From Pseudohongiella sp. (GTDB lineage: Bacteria > Pseudomonadota > Gammaproteobacteria > Pseudomonadales > Pseudohongiellaceae): a stretch of 64,000 nucleotides of DNA. The translations under genes were made by a program, and so were the position numbers. This document shows positions 1 through 9,784 of the stretch, one piece after another; positions within the stretch are counted from its first letter, which is position 1; every line of letters starts with the position of its first letter. The notes below the pieces were generated by a model. That model was not told the origin of the DNA, did not search any database, and saw only the letters and a program-made list of their open reading frames with translations. The stretch is from contig JAUYSM010000027.1 in assembly GCA_030696315.1 (NCBI GenBank), positions 53,209 through 117,208 of the forward strand. Reading direction: 5' to 3'.

Positions 1-1
1 C

Positions 2-607
2 CCCAAGGGCCTGTATTACCTGCGCGATGGCCGCTTGCTGGTGGTGTCTGGTCGCCGGGTGGCAATTGAACTGGCACCTGTGACCAGCGATCTTGTTGGT
101 TTCACAGCCTTGGTGCGCGGTGCGGGCTTTAATCTGCGTCAGCGAGAGGATGCGGCAATTGAGATCGATCTGGGTGCGGGCAACCGATTTGTGGGCGTAT
201 TTGCCTACGATAATATTGCTGCCGCTGTCGGCGTATGTGGTCAGGCAGGTCTGGAAGAGCCCGCAACCGCCGCTAACTCGGCGCAGCATGCGTTTGTCAT
301 GACCTGTGCAAACGGAGCCAGACACCGGATTCTGCCGCATGTGCTCAGTGCTGATTTCTACGATGCTGTAAATGCAAGTGCCAGTACGGATCGCAACACC
401 GGCTTTATCACGGTCAGTGGTGCTGGTCGCTTTAAACCCTCGTTTTTTGTGGCGCCACCGTCAGCTGCTGACACAGCGTACTGGCAAGCTAACAAAAATA
501 GTGCTGGAATAGCGCTACGCGTCACCGATGTCAACGGCGATGGCATCAATGACTATGTGCTGTTCACTCAGAATGGGGTACAGCCACTATTTGGAGCGGC
601 TCCTTGA
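2..607 (+). CDS. C-terminal part of a hypothetical protein (5' end outside the window), FG-GAP/VCBS-like tail
   Basis: Frame is open from base 2 (PKGLYYLRDGRLLVVSG...); C-terminus has VTDVNGDGINDYVLF, resembling a calcium-binding FG-GAP repeat. Confidence 0.55.
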   Translation, partial: PKGLYYLRDGRLLVVSGRRVAIELAPVTSDLVGFTALVRGAGFNLRQREDAAIEIDLGAGNRFVGVFAYDNIAAAVGVCGQAGLEEPATAANSAQHAFVMTCANGARHRILPHVLSADFYDAVNASASTDRNTGFITVSGAGRFKPSFFVAPPSAADTAYWQANKNSAGIALRVTDVNGDGINDYVLFTQNGVQPLFGAAP

Positions 608-620
608 TAATCGATGGTTT

Positions 621-944
621 ATGTTGACCTTGTTGGATTTGATCGGGCTGGCATTGCTGGTTTTGCTACTGAACCACTGGTGGCGATCACGCGATGCCAA
701 AGCCTACGCCTTGGTATATGCAGGCCAGCGCTGCCAGGAGCTGGATTTACAATTACTGGATCAGAGTATTGTGCTGCACAAGATACGTCTGAAGCGCAGT
801 GACAGCGGTATGCTGCAGTGGTGGCGCGAATACCGCTTTGAGTTTTCCTCAACCGGACAGGATCGTTACCCCGGTTCATTAACGATGTCAGGTTACCGCC
901 TGCTCAGTATTGAGCTGGCGGCACACGTGACCTATATCCATTAA
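621..944 (+). CDS. DUF3301 family membrane protein
   Basis: N-terminal TM helix (MLTLLDLIGLALLVLLLNHWW), then A..C....LQLLDQSIVL..IRL.R...G.LQWWREYRFEFSSTGQDRYPGSLTMSG. Confidence 0.75.
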   Translation: MLTLLDLIGLALLVLLLNHWWRSRDAKAYALVYAGQRCQELDLQLLDQSIVLHKIRLKRSDSGMLQWWREYRFEFSSTGQDRYPGSLTMSGYRLLSIELAAHVTYIH

Positions 945-967
945 AGCAGCCGTTTGCCGGGTATCAG

Positions 968-2974
968 TTAACGCGTACCAGGCATGATCTCAAACACAGG
1001 ATCAAACTCCACCAGCACGGACGCCAGTTGCTGCAAGACTGCTGCATTACCACTGACCTGACCATTGCCTGCCATCAGTTGGCTGGCAAGTGTTGCCTGA
1101 CCGGCAATCACCGGGATCAGGTCGCTGCGATTCATGCGGATGGTGGCATCCGGGTTGGCGACCTGATACCCCGAAATATGTGTCAAGGTGCTATTGCTCA
1201 TTTCGATGACCATGGTTTCGCCAGTATCCGGCGTCACAAAATTGATCACAAACTGCAGGCCTTCGGCGAGCTGACTGTCTACGCGTGTCGCAACAGCATC
1301 CCACCACTGTGCGGTTGACATGGCCCGTGCCAGATCAGGGCCGGTGCCGCGCGCAGGCCCCGCAGGTGCCACACCACGTCTGAGCTCCATGGCAGCAGTC
1401 AAAAACGCATTGCGCATACTGGAACTTTCGTACTGGTAACCGAGTTGCTCAAAGGTCGCCGCCAGCAAGTGGCTGGCATCGGTATTGTCTGGTTCGGCGT
1501 ACACGAGTTTGTTGAGTATCTCCATCGCCAGGCGGTAATCGCCGGCATCAAACAGCGATTGTGCGCGCGGCAGTATGGCAGCTGCGCCGCCCATCATCTC
1601 GACAAACAGTGGTGCGGAGTCCTCTGGTGACAAAGGCGCCAGCGTAGCGGGATTGCCATCCCAATAACCCAGATAACGGTTAATCACCGCGCGTGAGTTG
1701 TGAAACTCAGAGCCATGGTACTGGCGCACACTCCAGCTTTGCTGCAGCGATTCCGGCACTTTATAGACATTGTGAATCTGGTTGATGGTGACGCCGCGAT
1801 TGGCCAGATTGAGCACCTGGTTGTTCAGATTGGCGTAGGCGTCACGCTGGTCGCGCATGACTTCCTGGATACGCGCATTTCCCCAGCGTGGCCAGTTGTG
1901 GGAGGCAATCATCACTTCCGCTTCCTGACCAAAACGGTAGAGCGCTTCATTGATCTGTCGGGACCAGGCCAGCGCATCGCGCACCAGTGCGCCGCGCAAG
2001 GTGTAAATATTGTGAATAGTGGCGGTGATATTTTCAGCCGCCCAAAAGACTTTCTGGTCTGGAAACCAGGCATTCATTTCCGCGGGTGCTTCGGTGCCTG
2101 GGGTGTTCTGGAACACCACTCTCACGCCATCGATGACATGCTCTTCAAATTCCTCGCTGACCACAATGGTGGGGGCAATCAAACCACTGGTGCCGCGTGC
2201 AAGGGCTTTACCAATGGCAGAGTCAACCTGCCCAAAGGGGCCGGCCGGCAGTGGATTGCCATATTGGTAGGATGCGCGACGACTCATGGCGTTGCCGGCG
2301 TAGACGTTTTCGGAAATGGCTTCTTCCATAAATCCTATGGGTGCGTAAATGTCGACATTGCCCGCCAGTACATCGGCTTCGTCCACCACCCCGCGCACGC
2401 CGCCAAAATGGTCGATGTGCGAGTGTGAATACACAATGGCGGTCACCGGGCGTTCACCGAGTTGTTCATTGGCAAATTGCAGCGCTGCCTGAGCGGTTTC
2501 CAGGGTCAGCAACACATCAAACAGAATCCAGCCGCGTTCGCCCCGGATCAAGGTCATATTGGCCAGGTCATAACCACGGATCTGATAAATAAAATCCGGC
2601 ACAACCTCATACAAACCATAGTTCATATTCAAGGTGGCCTGACGCTGCAGCGATGGGTGAATGCTGTCGAAGTCAGTGCCATCCAGCAGGAAGTCGTAAC
2701 GCCCGATATCCCAGACCACATTGCCGGCCGCGCCAAGAATCTGCCTATGGTCCGGTGCCGCGATAAAACCGCGTTGGGATTCCTCGCGGTCGCGGTCATC
2801 TTCAAAAGGCAGGCTGGCGCGCAGTGCCTGCTGAGCCGCCATGGTGGCAGGTGATGCGGGCGCATTGCCCGGTTGTGCCTGCGCTACATGGCTTAACACG
2901 CTGATAGTCAGTATGGCGGCGATGCCCAATACTCGGATTGGCATCATGGAGGAATGGCTGTCTAGGGCAGACAT
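968..2974 (-). CDS. Alkyl/aryl-sulfatase, metallo-beta-lactamase fold with C-terminal SCP2-like domain (SdsA1/BDS1-like)
   Basis: THSHIDHFGG-type metal motif (YSHSHIDHFGGVRG), NTPGTEAPAEMN, N-terminal signal peptide, C-terminal sterol-carrier-like region. Confidence 0.88.
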   Translation of the reverse strand: MSALDSHSSMMPIRVLGIAAILTISVLSHVAQAQPGNAPASPATMAAQQALRASLPFEDDRDREESQRGFIAAPDHRQILGAAGNVVWDIGRYDFLLDGTDFDSIHPSLQRQATLNMNYGLYEVVPDFIYQIRGYDLANMTLIRGERGWILFDVLLTLETAQAALQFANEQLGERPVTAIVYSHSHIDHFGGVRGVVDEADVLAGNVDIYAPIGFMEEAISENVYAGNAMSRRASYQYGNPLPAGPFGQVDSAIGKALARGTSGLIAPTIVVSEEFEEHVIDGVRVVFQNTPGTEAPAEMNAWFPDQKVFWAAENITATIHNIYTLRGALVRDALAWSRQINEALYRFGQEAEVMIASHNWPRWGNARIQEVMRDQRDAYANLNNQVLNLANRGVTINQIHNVYKVPESLQQSWSVRQYHGSEFHNSRAVINRYLGYWDGNPATLAPLSPEDSAPLFVEMMGGAAAILPRAQSLFDAGDYRLAMEILNKLVYAEPDNTDASHLLAATFEQLGYQYESSSMRNAFLTAAMELRRGVAPAGPARGTGPDLARAMSTAQWWDAVATRVDSQLAEGLQFVINFVTPDTGETMVIEMSNSTLTHISGYQVANPDATIRMNRSDLIPVIAGQATLASQLMAGNGQVSGNAAVLQQLASVLVEFDPVFEIMPGTR

Positions 2975-3143
2975 AATGGTTTCCTGTTGAATTCTGATAG
3001 GTTGTTTTTATAAATCAGGGCAGCAGTAAACCTGATTTGTGGGGGGGCTTCAAGTGCAGTATGTCCTGCTGAATCACAAGCATTGTGTCCGGCAAACGAG
3101 CGGTCTACTATGTAGGGGAATCGATCACGAGGCGGCACTAAAA

Positions 3144-4202
3144 ATGACAATACTCCGCAAAACGATTTACCGTTTGACCGCAGTTGGTGTGCTGGCGCTG
3201 GCGCCGGCAGCGCTGGCGTTTGCACAGTCAACTACCGGGGAACAGGCATTACCCCGTACACCGGATGGCAAACCTGACCTGCAGGGTTTGTGGACCAATC
3301 AGACTCAGACGCCCCTGGAGCGTCCGGCTCAGCTGGGACTACAGGGTTTTTTAACGCCTGATCAGGCCCGCGAGTTCGAAGCGGTGGCGCGACAGCGCGT
3401 TGAACAATCCAACCAACCCAGCGACCCCAATCGTCCGCCCCCCAGCGACGGCAATACCGATGCCGGTTACAACCTTTTCTGGCTGGACCGAGGCACCAAT
3501 GTCGCCGTAGTGAACGGGGAATACCGAACGTCGCTGATTGTTGATCCGCCCGATGGCCAGATCCCCTTTGTCGAGGGCGATCGTCCACAGGGACTGATAG
3601 CCGAGTGGCGGGCACGCCCCGGCGTCGAACCCTTTGATGGTCCGGAACTGCGTCCTATGGGTGAACGTTGTTTACTGGCGTTCAGCTCCAGCTCCGGGCC
3701 GCCCATGTTGCCGGTGATGTACAACAACAATTACCAGATTGTGCAAACCCCGGATCACGTGGTGATTCTGGTGGAAATGGTGCACGACGCCCGCATTATT
3801 CCCTTGAACAAACCGCATACATCATATGACACGGAACACTGGATGGGGCAGTCGGTCGGACGCTGGGAAGGCGACACGCTGGTGGTGGAGACCAAACATT
3901 TCCATCCGCAGCAAGCGTTTCGTGGTGCCAGTGAACACCTGACCATCACTGAAAAGTTCTGGCTGGAGTCGCCCGGTAAAATTGTATACAGCGTGACGCT
4001 GGACGACCCAACGGTGTTCCGTCAGCCGTGGACCGCCGAGATTCCCATGCAGCGACGTCCGGACGGCGAAATGATGTATGAGTATGCCTGTCATGAAGGC
4101 AACTACGCGTTCTCTGGCATTCTGGCCGGCGCCCGTAAACTGGAAGAGCTCGGCCAGCAAGGTCCGATAGACGGGGCGCTGGATGGCGAGGAATCAGAGT
4201 GA
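3144..4202 (+). CDS. Secreted protein of unknown function (PRTPDGKPDLQGLW family)
   Basis: Signal peptide MTILRKTIYRLTAVGVLALAPAALAFA followed by PRTPDGKPDLQGLWTN; ATG chosen inside the longer ORF. Confidence 0.7.
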   Translation: MTILRKTIYRLTAVGVLALAPAALAFAQSTTGEQALPRTPDGKPDLQGLWTNQTQTPLERPAQLGLQGFLTPDQAREFEAVARQRVEQSNQPSDPNRPPPSDGNTDAGYNLFWLDRGTNVAVVNGEYRTSLIVDPPDGQIPFVEGDRPQGLIAEWRARPGVEPFDGPELRPMGERCLLAFSSSSGPPMLPVMYNNNYQIVQTPDHVVILVEMVHDARIIPLNKPHTSYDTEHWMGQSVGRWEGDTLVVETKHFHPQQAFRGASEHLTITEKFWLESPGKIVYSVTLDDPTVFRQPWTAEIPMQRRPDGEMMYEYACHEGNYAFSGILAGARKLEELGQQGPIDGALDGEESE

Positions 4203-5539
4203 TGGTGCGCGCGATGTCGGCGATAGCCGGCATGAAGATCACATTAAAAGTGCCGGCGATTGCCGGCATGAAGATCTCATCAAGAGTGCCGGCATTAGCC
4301 GGCATGATGTTCACATTGAGTGCACTGCTGTTTGTGCTGGTGCCCGCAGGAGGCGTTATGGCTGACACCGCTGTTAGCGCCTCTGCGGACACTTCTGTCC
4401 GGCCGTTTGTTATTCATGTTCCAGAGGCAGACATCGTGGATTTGCAGCAACGCCTGGCGCGTGCACGTCTGCCCGAACAATTGCAGGAAGTTGACTGGCG
4501 TTATGGTACCGACACCGACTACCTCGCTGAGCTGCTCGATTACTGGCAGCATGAGTTTGACTGGCGCGCACAGGAACAGCGTCTGAATGAGTTTGATCAG
4601 TTTGTCACCGACATTGACGGACTGCAGATGCATTTTATCCACCATCGCTCACCCCATCCCGATGCCACCCCTTTGCTGATTACCCACGGTTGGCCGGGGT
4701 CTATTGTGGAATTCCACAAAATCATTGAGCCGCTGACACGTCCTGAGTTGTATGGCGGCGACATTGCCGACGCGTTTCATGTCGTGGCGCCGTCGCTGCC
4801 CGGGTTTGCGTTTTCAGAAAAACCGTCTCAGCCCGGTTATAACCCCGAAAAAATGGCGCACATGCTGGCGGCGCTGATGCAGCGCCTGGGGTATGAACAA
4901 TACGGCGCCCAGGGCGGTGACTGGGGTGGCATCATCAATCGTATTCTGGCTGCGCGTTATCCCGATCGTCTTATCGGGCTGCATTCCAATTTTGTGTTGG
5001 CCAATCCACCTGCCGATGCTGAACTGCGTGCGCAGACCCCTGCCGCCGACCTCGCCCGTCGTGAACAGCGACAGGCGTTTATGGTGAACGAAACCGCTTA
5101 CCAGCAGATTCAGGGCAGCAAACCGCAAACCTTGGGGGTGGGCCTAAATGACTCGCCCGCCGGACTGGCCGCCTGGATTGTTGAAAAGTTTCACGGCTGG
5201 AGTGATTTGCCCAATAATCACCCGGAAGACAAATTCAGCAAAGACGAATTGCTCACCAATATCAGTGTGTATTGGTTTACAGGCAGCATCACGTCATCCG
5301 CGCGTATTTATTATGAAAACCGCGCCGTGCCAATGAGTGAGCCCCTGGGGTTTGTGAGTGTGCCGACGGCCGGGGCTATTTTCCCGAAAGAGATTTACCT
5401 GACACCCCGACTATGGGCCGAGCAGTCTTATAACATTGTGCGCTGGACCGAGATGCCGCGCGGTGGCCACTTTGCGGCACTGGAAGAAACCGAACTGCTG
5501 CTGGCGGATATCCGGGCGTTTTTCCGCCAGCTGCGCTAA
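4199..5539 (+). CDS. Epoxide hydrolase (EHN N-terminal domain, alpha/beta hydrolase); true start uncertain
   Basis: THGWPGSIVEFHKII, GGDWGGIINR nucleophile elbow, RGGHFAALEETELL. A signal-peptide-like MMFTLSALLFVLVPAGGVMA begins near 4304, so the first ~35 codons may not be native. Confidence 0.85.
   Translation: MMVRAMSAIAGMKITLKVPAIAGMKISSRVPALAGMMFTLSALLFVLVPAGGVMADTAVSASADTSVRPFVIHVPEADIVDLQQRLARARLPEQLQEVDWRYGTDTDYLAELLDYWQHEFDWRAQEQRLNEFDQFVTDIDGLQMHFIHHRSPHPDATPLLITHGWPGSIVEFHKIIEPLTRPELYGGDIADAFHVVAPSLPGFAFSEKPSQPGYNPEKMAHMLAALMQRLGYEQYGAQGGDWGGIINRILAARYPDRLIGLHSNFVLANPPADAELRAQTPAADLARREQRQAFMVNETAYQQIQGSKPQTLGVGLNDSPAGLAAWIVEKFHGWSDLPNNHPEDKFSKDELLTNISVYWFTGSITSSARIYYENRAVPMSEPLGFVSVPTAGAIFPKEIYLTPRLWAEQSYNIVRWTEMPRGGHFAALEETELLLADIRAFFRQLR
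4207..4320 (+). repeat. 36-bp tandem repeat with internal GCCGGC inverted repeat (two full units plus partial flanking units)
   Basis: 4231-4266 CATGAAGATCACATTAAAAGTGCCGGCGATTGCCGG; 4267-4302 CATGAAGATCTCATCAAGAGTGCCGGCATTAGCCGG; partial units on both sides. Confidence 0.9.
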
Positions 5540-5561
5540 ACCCTGAGTGACAAGGCTGGTC

Positions 5562-6209
5562 TCAGTTTAGTTCAGGATGCCCCCACGGTGTGGGGGGAGT
5601 TGCCACCGGTGTGGTGAGATCAAAGGCCACCCGGAACATGCGATCAGAGCCGGGTCGCGACAGCTCATACACAAACTGAGAACCGGGTTCGATTTCCATG
5701 GCCCAGACGTTGGTCACCGACGCTGCCGAGCCTTCTTTCAGGAACAGATCAATCGAAAATTGATCCACGGGGAATTCCTGACGAAACACACTGCCTTCTG
5801 TGCTGGTATCGCCACCGTATTGAGTCAGTATGTCTTCAGAACCATCCTCGTGGCGATGGTCATGTTTCAAGCGCAGGCCCGTATCTGTGCGCGTAATAGT
5901 CCAGGTGCGGCTGTGATCGTCGCCGACGTGGAAAGGAATACGCAGTTCGCCGTCCAGACACTCGCGCACATGCATGACCAGTGTCTGGCCGGCAAAGGCG
6001 TCGTCAGGGTTGGGCGGCGTGTTGGCGGCAATACTGCCCTCGTAAGACAGTCCGCAGTGCTGTTGAAACGCGGCCATAAACTGGTCGGCTGCAGCAGTTG
6101 CCGGCGCGTTGGCAGGATCTGCGCCGCCACACGCTGACAAAGCGGCCGCTAAACTGACGGCAGAAAGCCACCTGCCGGGGTGACCGACTTCAAGTAAAAA
6201 AGGGTTCAT
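5562..6209 (-). CDS. Putative lipoprotein of unknown function
   Basis: MNPFLLEVGHPGRWLSAVSLAAALSACGGADPA has a lipobox (LSAC); start trimmed from the longer ORF. Confidence 0.65.
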   Translation of the reverse strand: MNPFLLEVGHPGRWLSAVSLAAALSACGGADPANAPATAAADQFMAAFQQHCGLSYEGSIAANTPPNPDDAFAGQTLVMHVRECLDGELRIPFHVGDDHSRTWTITRTDTGLRLKHDHRHEDGSEDILTQYGGDTSTEGSVFRQEFPVDQFSIDLFLKEGSAASVTNVWAMEIEPGSQFVYELSRPGSDRMFRVAFDLTTPVATPPTPWGHPELN

Positions 6210-6290
6210 AAACAGTCCTGAATAAAGTAAAAAACAGAAATTGCGCTGCTGAACAACGTCTTTGATCAACAACAAGAATGGAGAGATACC

Positions 6291-8645
6291 ATGCGTTACC
6301 ACAATTGTCACCCGATACTGGCATTTGCCAGCTCCGATCGTTTGCGTAAAAGCACACTGGCAAGCTTGCTGGTTTTGCTGGCAGCATGCTCGGAGCCGTC
6401 GACGCCCGGCGCCGATATGGCGACACAAAACACGAGTGCAACGCCTGAGTTTCGCTTCAATTCAGAGATCCGCTGGACCAGTTACGGCATTCCACATGTG
6501 AAAGCGGATGACTGGGCCAGCCTTGGATACGGATTTGCGTATGCGACCGCAAAGGACGCGGTCTGCACCATCGCCAAAGATGTGCTGATGGTCAATGGTG
6601 AGTTGTCACGGCACTTTGGCGAGGAACAGGGCAATCTGCAAAGTGATATTTTCCATCGTGCGGTGCTTGATGACGCCATGATTTCCGGTTTTCGTGGCAG
6701 TCAAAGCGCCAAGGCCAATGAGTTTTCCGCCGGTTATATTGCAGGTTACAACCGTTACATCAATGAACACCGACAGGACCTGCCTGAAAGTTGTGCCGGC
6801 GCTGCGTGGGTCAGCAGCATCACAGAGCGAGATCTGGATAAACTCACCATTGGCGTAGGTATTCGTTATGGTCTGGGCCGCTTTCAGCGCGAAATGGCCA
6901 ATGCCGCGCCACCGGGTCAGCCGGTTGCCAGTATCGACAGCGATTTTGATATACCAGCCGGTATCGGCAGTAACGCAGTTGCCATGGGGCGCGAGGTTAC
7001 CGAGACCGGGCGCGGTCTGCTGCTTGGCAACCCGCACTATCCCTGGCAGGGTTCCTCACGTTTCCACATGATCCATACCACCATTCCCGGTGAACTCGAC
7101 GTGATGGGCGTTAGCCTGTACACCACCAACCGCATTGCCATCGGCTTTAACAAAGACGTGGCGTGGACCCATACGGTGTCTACCGGTCTGCGATCCACGA
7201 TTTATGCTTTGGAACTGGATCCGGCCAATCCCACGCGTTATCGCTACGGCGATGGATACCGTGATATGCAAGCGGTGACTATTGAGGTGCCAGTGCGCAA
7301 TCAGGAAGGTGGCGCCAGCATGCAGGCGCACACGGTTTATATGACCCATTACGGCCCGCTGCTGGTGTCTAACCAGCTGCCGTGGACAGCTGAGCGCGCG
7401 TACGCCATCCGTGATGCCAATCTTTACAACGACCGGGCCGCAGTGACATACGATGCCTTAAACAAAGCCAGCAACATTGATGAGGTGGAGGCGGCGTTGA
7501 CGCTGCAAGGCGTCTCTTGGACAAACACCATCGCCGCCGATCGTGAGGGTACGGCGTTTTATGCCGATATCAGTGTGGTACCGAATGTGGATGCCGAGCT
7601 GATCGGCCGCTGTCAGGTGCCGGTAGAAGGCGCCTCACGTCAGTTGGTCATTCTGGATGGCAGCCGCCCTGACTGCGAATGGCAGGATGCCCCGGCCAGC
7701 CATATTCCGGGTGCCATGCCGGCCGACAACATGCCGCGTATCCGTCGTGATGACTATGTACACAATGCTAACGACAGTTATTGGTTATCCACGCCGCGTC
7801 AGCCATTGCAAGGTTTCTCACCCATTATTGGCGCCGAGAATGCTGCGGTCAGTCTGCGCACCCGTGCCGGCCTGACATTTATCGAAGCAGCTTTGGCCAG
7901 TGGCCGCAAAATGCAAGCTCAGGACTTGCAGGACATGTTGTTCAGCCATCGCCACTTTGGTGCCGAGATGTTTCTGGATGAGGTGCTGGGCTTGTGCACA
8001 GGTGATACGGTGGTCACGCTGGAGTCCGGCGACGTTGATATCAGCGCGGCATGTGCTGCCTTATCTGCCTGGGACAGACGCGAAGATGTTGACAGTCGTG
8101 GTGCTCACGTCTGGCGGGAGTTCTGGCGCCAGGCTGCTCGCACACAGGATCTGTACGCTGTACCGTTTGATGTTAATGATCCGGTGAATACTCCACGGAC
8201 GCTGGCGCTGGAGAATGATCAGGTCAGACAGTCACTGCGTCAGGCGCTGGCCGCATCGCAAAAGTTGTTCGCTGACAATCAGATTGCACTGGATGCCGCG
8301 CTGGGTACCTTGCAGTTTGAACCGCGTGGCAGCGAGATGATCCCGATTCCCGGCGGTGATGGTGGTGCCGGCATGTGGAGTGTGATTACTTCACAATATC
8401 GACCTGGTGTGGGTTACAGCCCGATTGTGCACGGCAACAGTTATATTCAGGCAGTGGGCTGGCAGCAGGATGGCAGTGTTGATGCCAAAGCCATTTTGAC
8501 CTACTCGCAGTCGGAAGATCCGCGTTCGCCGCACTTTGCTGACCAAACGCGATTGTACTCAGACAGTCAGTGGATCAGCCTGCCGTTTTATGAAGAGGAT
8601 ATTGCGGCCGATCCTAATCTGGTGACGCTAGTGCTGCAGGAATAA
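6291..8645 (+). CDS. Penicillin acylase / acyl-homoserine lactone acylase family Ntn hydrolase
   Basis: Maturation/nucleophile region PAGIGSNAVAMG, GLLLGNPHYPWQGSSRFHMIHTTIPGELDVMGVSL, N-terminal lipobox-like LLAAC. Confidence 0.88.
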   Translation: MRYHNCHPILAFASSDRLRKSTLASLLVLLAACSEPSTPGADMATQNTSATPEFRFNSEIRWTSYGIPHVKADDWASLGYGFAYATAKDAVCTIAKDVLMVNGELSRHFGEEQGNLQSDIFHRAVLDDAMISGFRGSQSAKANEFSAGYIAGYNRYINEHRQDLPESCAGAAWVSSITERDLDKLTIGVGIRYGLGRFQREMANAAPPGQPVASIDSDFDIPAGIGSNAVAMGREVTETGRGLLLGNPHYPWQGSSRFHMIHTTIPGELDVMGVSLYTTNRIAIGFNKDVAWTHTVSTGLRSTIYALELDPANPTRYRYGDGYRDMQAVTIEVPVRNQEGGASMQAHTVYMTHYGPLLVSNQLPWTAERAYAIRDANLYNDRAAVTYDALNKASNIDEVEAALTLQGVSWTNTIAADREGTAFYADISVVPNVDAELIGRCQVPVEGASRQLVILDGSRPDCEWQDAPASHIPGAMPADNMPRIRRDDYVHNANDSYWLSTPRQPLQGFSPIIGAENAAVSLRTRAGLTFIEAALASGRKMQAQDLQDMLFSHRHFGAEMFLDEVLGLCTGDTVVTLESGDVDISAACAALSAWDRREDVDSRGAHVWREFWRQAARTQDLYAVPFDVNDPVNTPRTLALENDQVRQSLRQALAASQKLFADNQIALDAALGTLQFEPRGSEMIPIPGGDGGAGMWSVITSQYRPGVGYSPIVHGNSYIQAVGWQQDGSVDAKAILTYSQSEDPRSPHFADQTRLYSDSQWISLPFYEEDIAADPNLVTLVLQE

Positions 8646-8685
8646 GACCTGCAGCACGCCAGCGAGTCTCACGTAAGCGCCCGGA

Positions 8686-9225
8686 TTACTCCGGGCGAGC
8701 GCAGCGTGGATCGTTTTGTTGAATACCGGTGAGCATTTCACGAGACAGTGGAATCGGGTCACAGCCGTGTCCGGTTTCACAAATCATGTCCCACTGTGGT
8801 TCTGCCTTGATGTGACAGTCCAGGCAGTTGCCGCCAAAACGATTGACCACATCGGTAAAGCCGCGTGTCACTATTTGTGAACCTTCGGCGCTCACCGCCA
8901 GTTCAAAAAACTCCCAATCATTGGTCGCCGGGCTGGTGCCTTCCGGTTGCTTGATCATCACTTCTGTCGGGACCAGCTGAACCATAGAGCCTGTTGGCCA
9001 TGTGCCACCCGTGGTGGAATTGGCCACCGCCAGAGTGGCGTCCAGATTACCCAGCAGGTTGTCGACAAAAAAACCACGTACCGGGGTCATCTCGGTGATG
9101 CAGTCAAACGTGCTCTCATCAACGGCAATCAGTTGATCTGACTGGGCTTTAAGTTGCGCAGCGCCGGCTAAAGCCAGGGTGGCACCCAAGGCTGACGCAG
9201 ACAGAATCATGTGCAATTTTTTCAT
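8686..9225 (-). CDS. Exported protein with a single c-type heme motif (CxxCH)
   Basis: Signal peptide MKKLHMILSASALGATLALAGAAQLKAQ; NCLDCHIKAEPQWDMIC. Confidence 0.65.
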   Translation of the reverse strand: MKKLHMILSASALGATLALAGAAQLKAQSDQLIAVDESTFDCITEMTPVRGFFVDNLLGNLDATLAVANSTTGGTWPTGSMVQLVPTEVMIKQPEGTSPATNDWEFFELAVSAEGSQIVTRGFTDVVNRFGGNCLDCHIKAEPQWDMICETGHGCDPIPLSREMLTGIQQNDPRCARPE

Positions 9226-9281
9226 GGTAAAAAACCTGTTTGGGTAAAGTGATGTATAAAAGTGAAGAGCTGTGCAAAAGA

Positions 9282-9297
9282 ATATCGTGTGCGATAT
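9282..9297. promoter_or_regulatory. Perfect palindrome ATATCG-TGTG-CGATAT, candidate operator
   Basis: Inverted repeat read at 9282-9297, between the marR-like stop and the CxxCH gene start. Confidence 0.4.
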
Positions 9298-9300
9298 AAA

Positions 9301-9771
9301 TTAGCAACCAGGCGTCAGATTTTCCAGATGCAGCAGAAACGCATCCAGCTGACGTTTCAGAGCCAGGCTGTCGGCAATCGGGTACCCGACCTGCTTGAAC
9401 ATCTCCATCGGAATGCAGGCACATTGCGCGCGCAAATCCTCGCCGGCCGCCGTTAAAACAATATTGACTACCCGCTCGTCTTTGCTGCTGCGCTCACGCG
9501 TCAACAGGGCCAGGGCTTCAAGTCGCTTCAGCAGCGGCGTCAGGGTGTTGGTGGCCAATTGTGCGCGTTTGCCGATGTGTGACACCGTGCTCGGGCCGTC
9601 TTCCCAAAGGATCAGCAGCACTATGTATTGCGGATAGGTTAAGCCCAAGGGCTCCAGCATGGGTTGGTACAGTCGCGTCACCAGCCGCGATGCCGCATAC
9701 AGAGGAAAACAAAGCTGATTCTGCAACAGCAGCGGATCAATATTCTCCAGGGTGACCGGGGTATCACTCAT
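9301..9771 (-). CDS. MarR family transcriptional regulator (OhrR-like)
   Basis: LLQNQLCFPLYAASRLVTRLYQPMLEPLGLTYPQYIVLLILWEDGP and wHTH wing LTRERSSKDERVVNIVLT; N-terminal Cys placed as in OhrR. Confidence 0.85.
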   Translation of the reverse strand: MSDTPVTLENIDPLLLQNQLCFPLYAASRLVTRLYQPMLEPLGLTYPQYIVLLILWEDGPSTVSHIGKRAQLATNTLTPLLKRLEALALLTRERSSKDERVVNIVLTAAGEDLRAQCACIPMEMFKQVGYPIADSLALKRQLDAFLLHLENLTPGC

Positions 9772-9784
9772 GCTGGCAACCTTG

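Noticed and set aside
6291-8645. Quorum-quenching operon linked to the Ntn acylase
   Set aside because: No LuxI/LuxR genes nearby; substrate specificity cannot be inferred from sequence alone.
8678-8697. CGCCCGGA-TTAC-TCCGGGCG hairpin as a terminator
   Set aside because: Perfect 8-bp stem but no T-tract on either strand and it overlaps the 3' end of the CxxCH gene; function undetermined.
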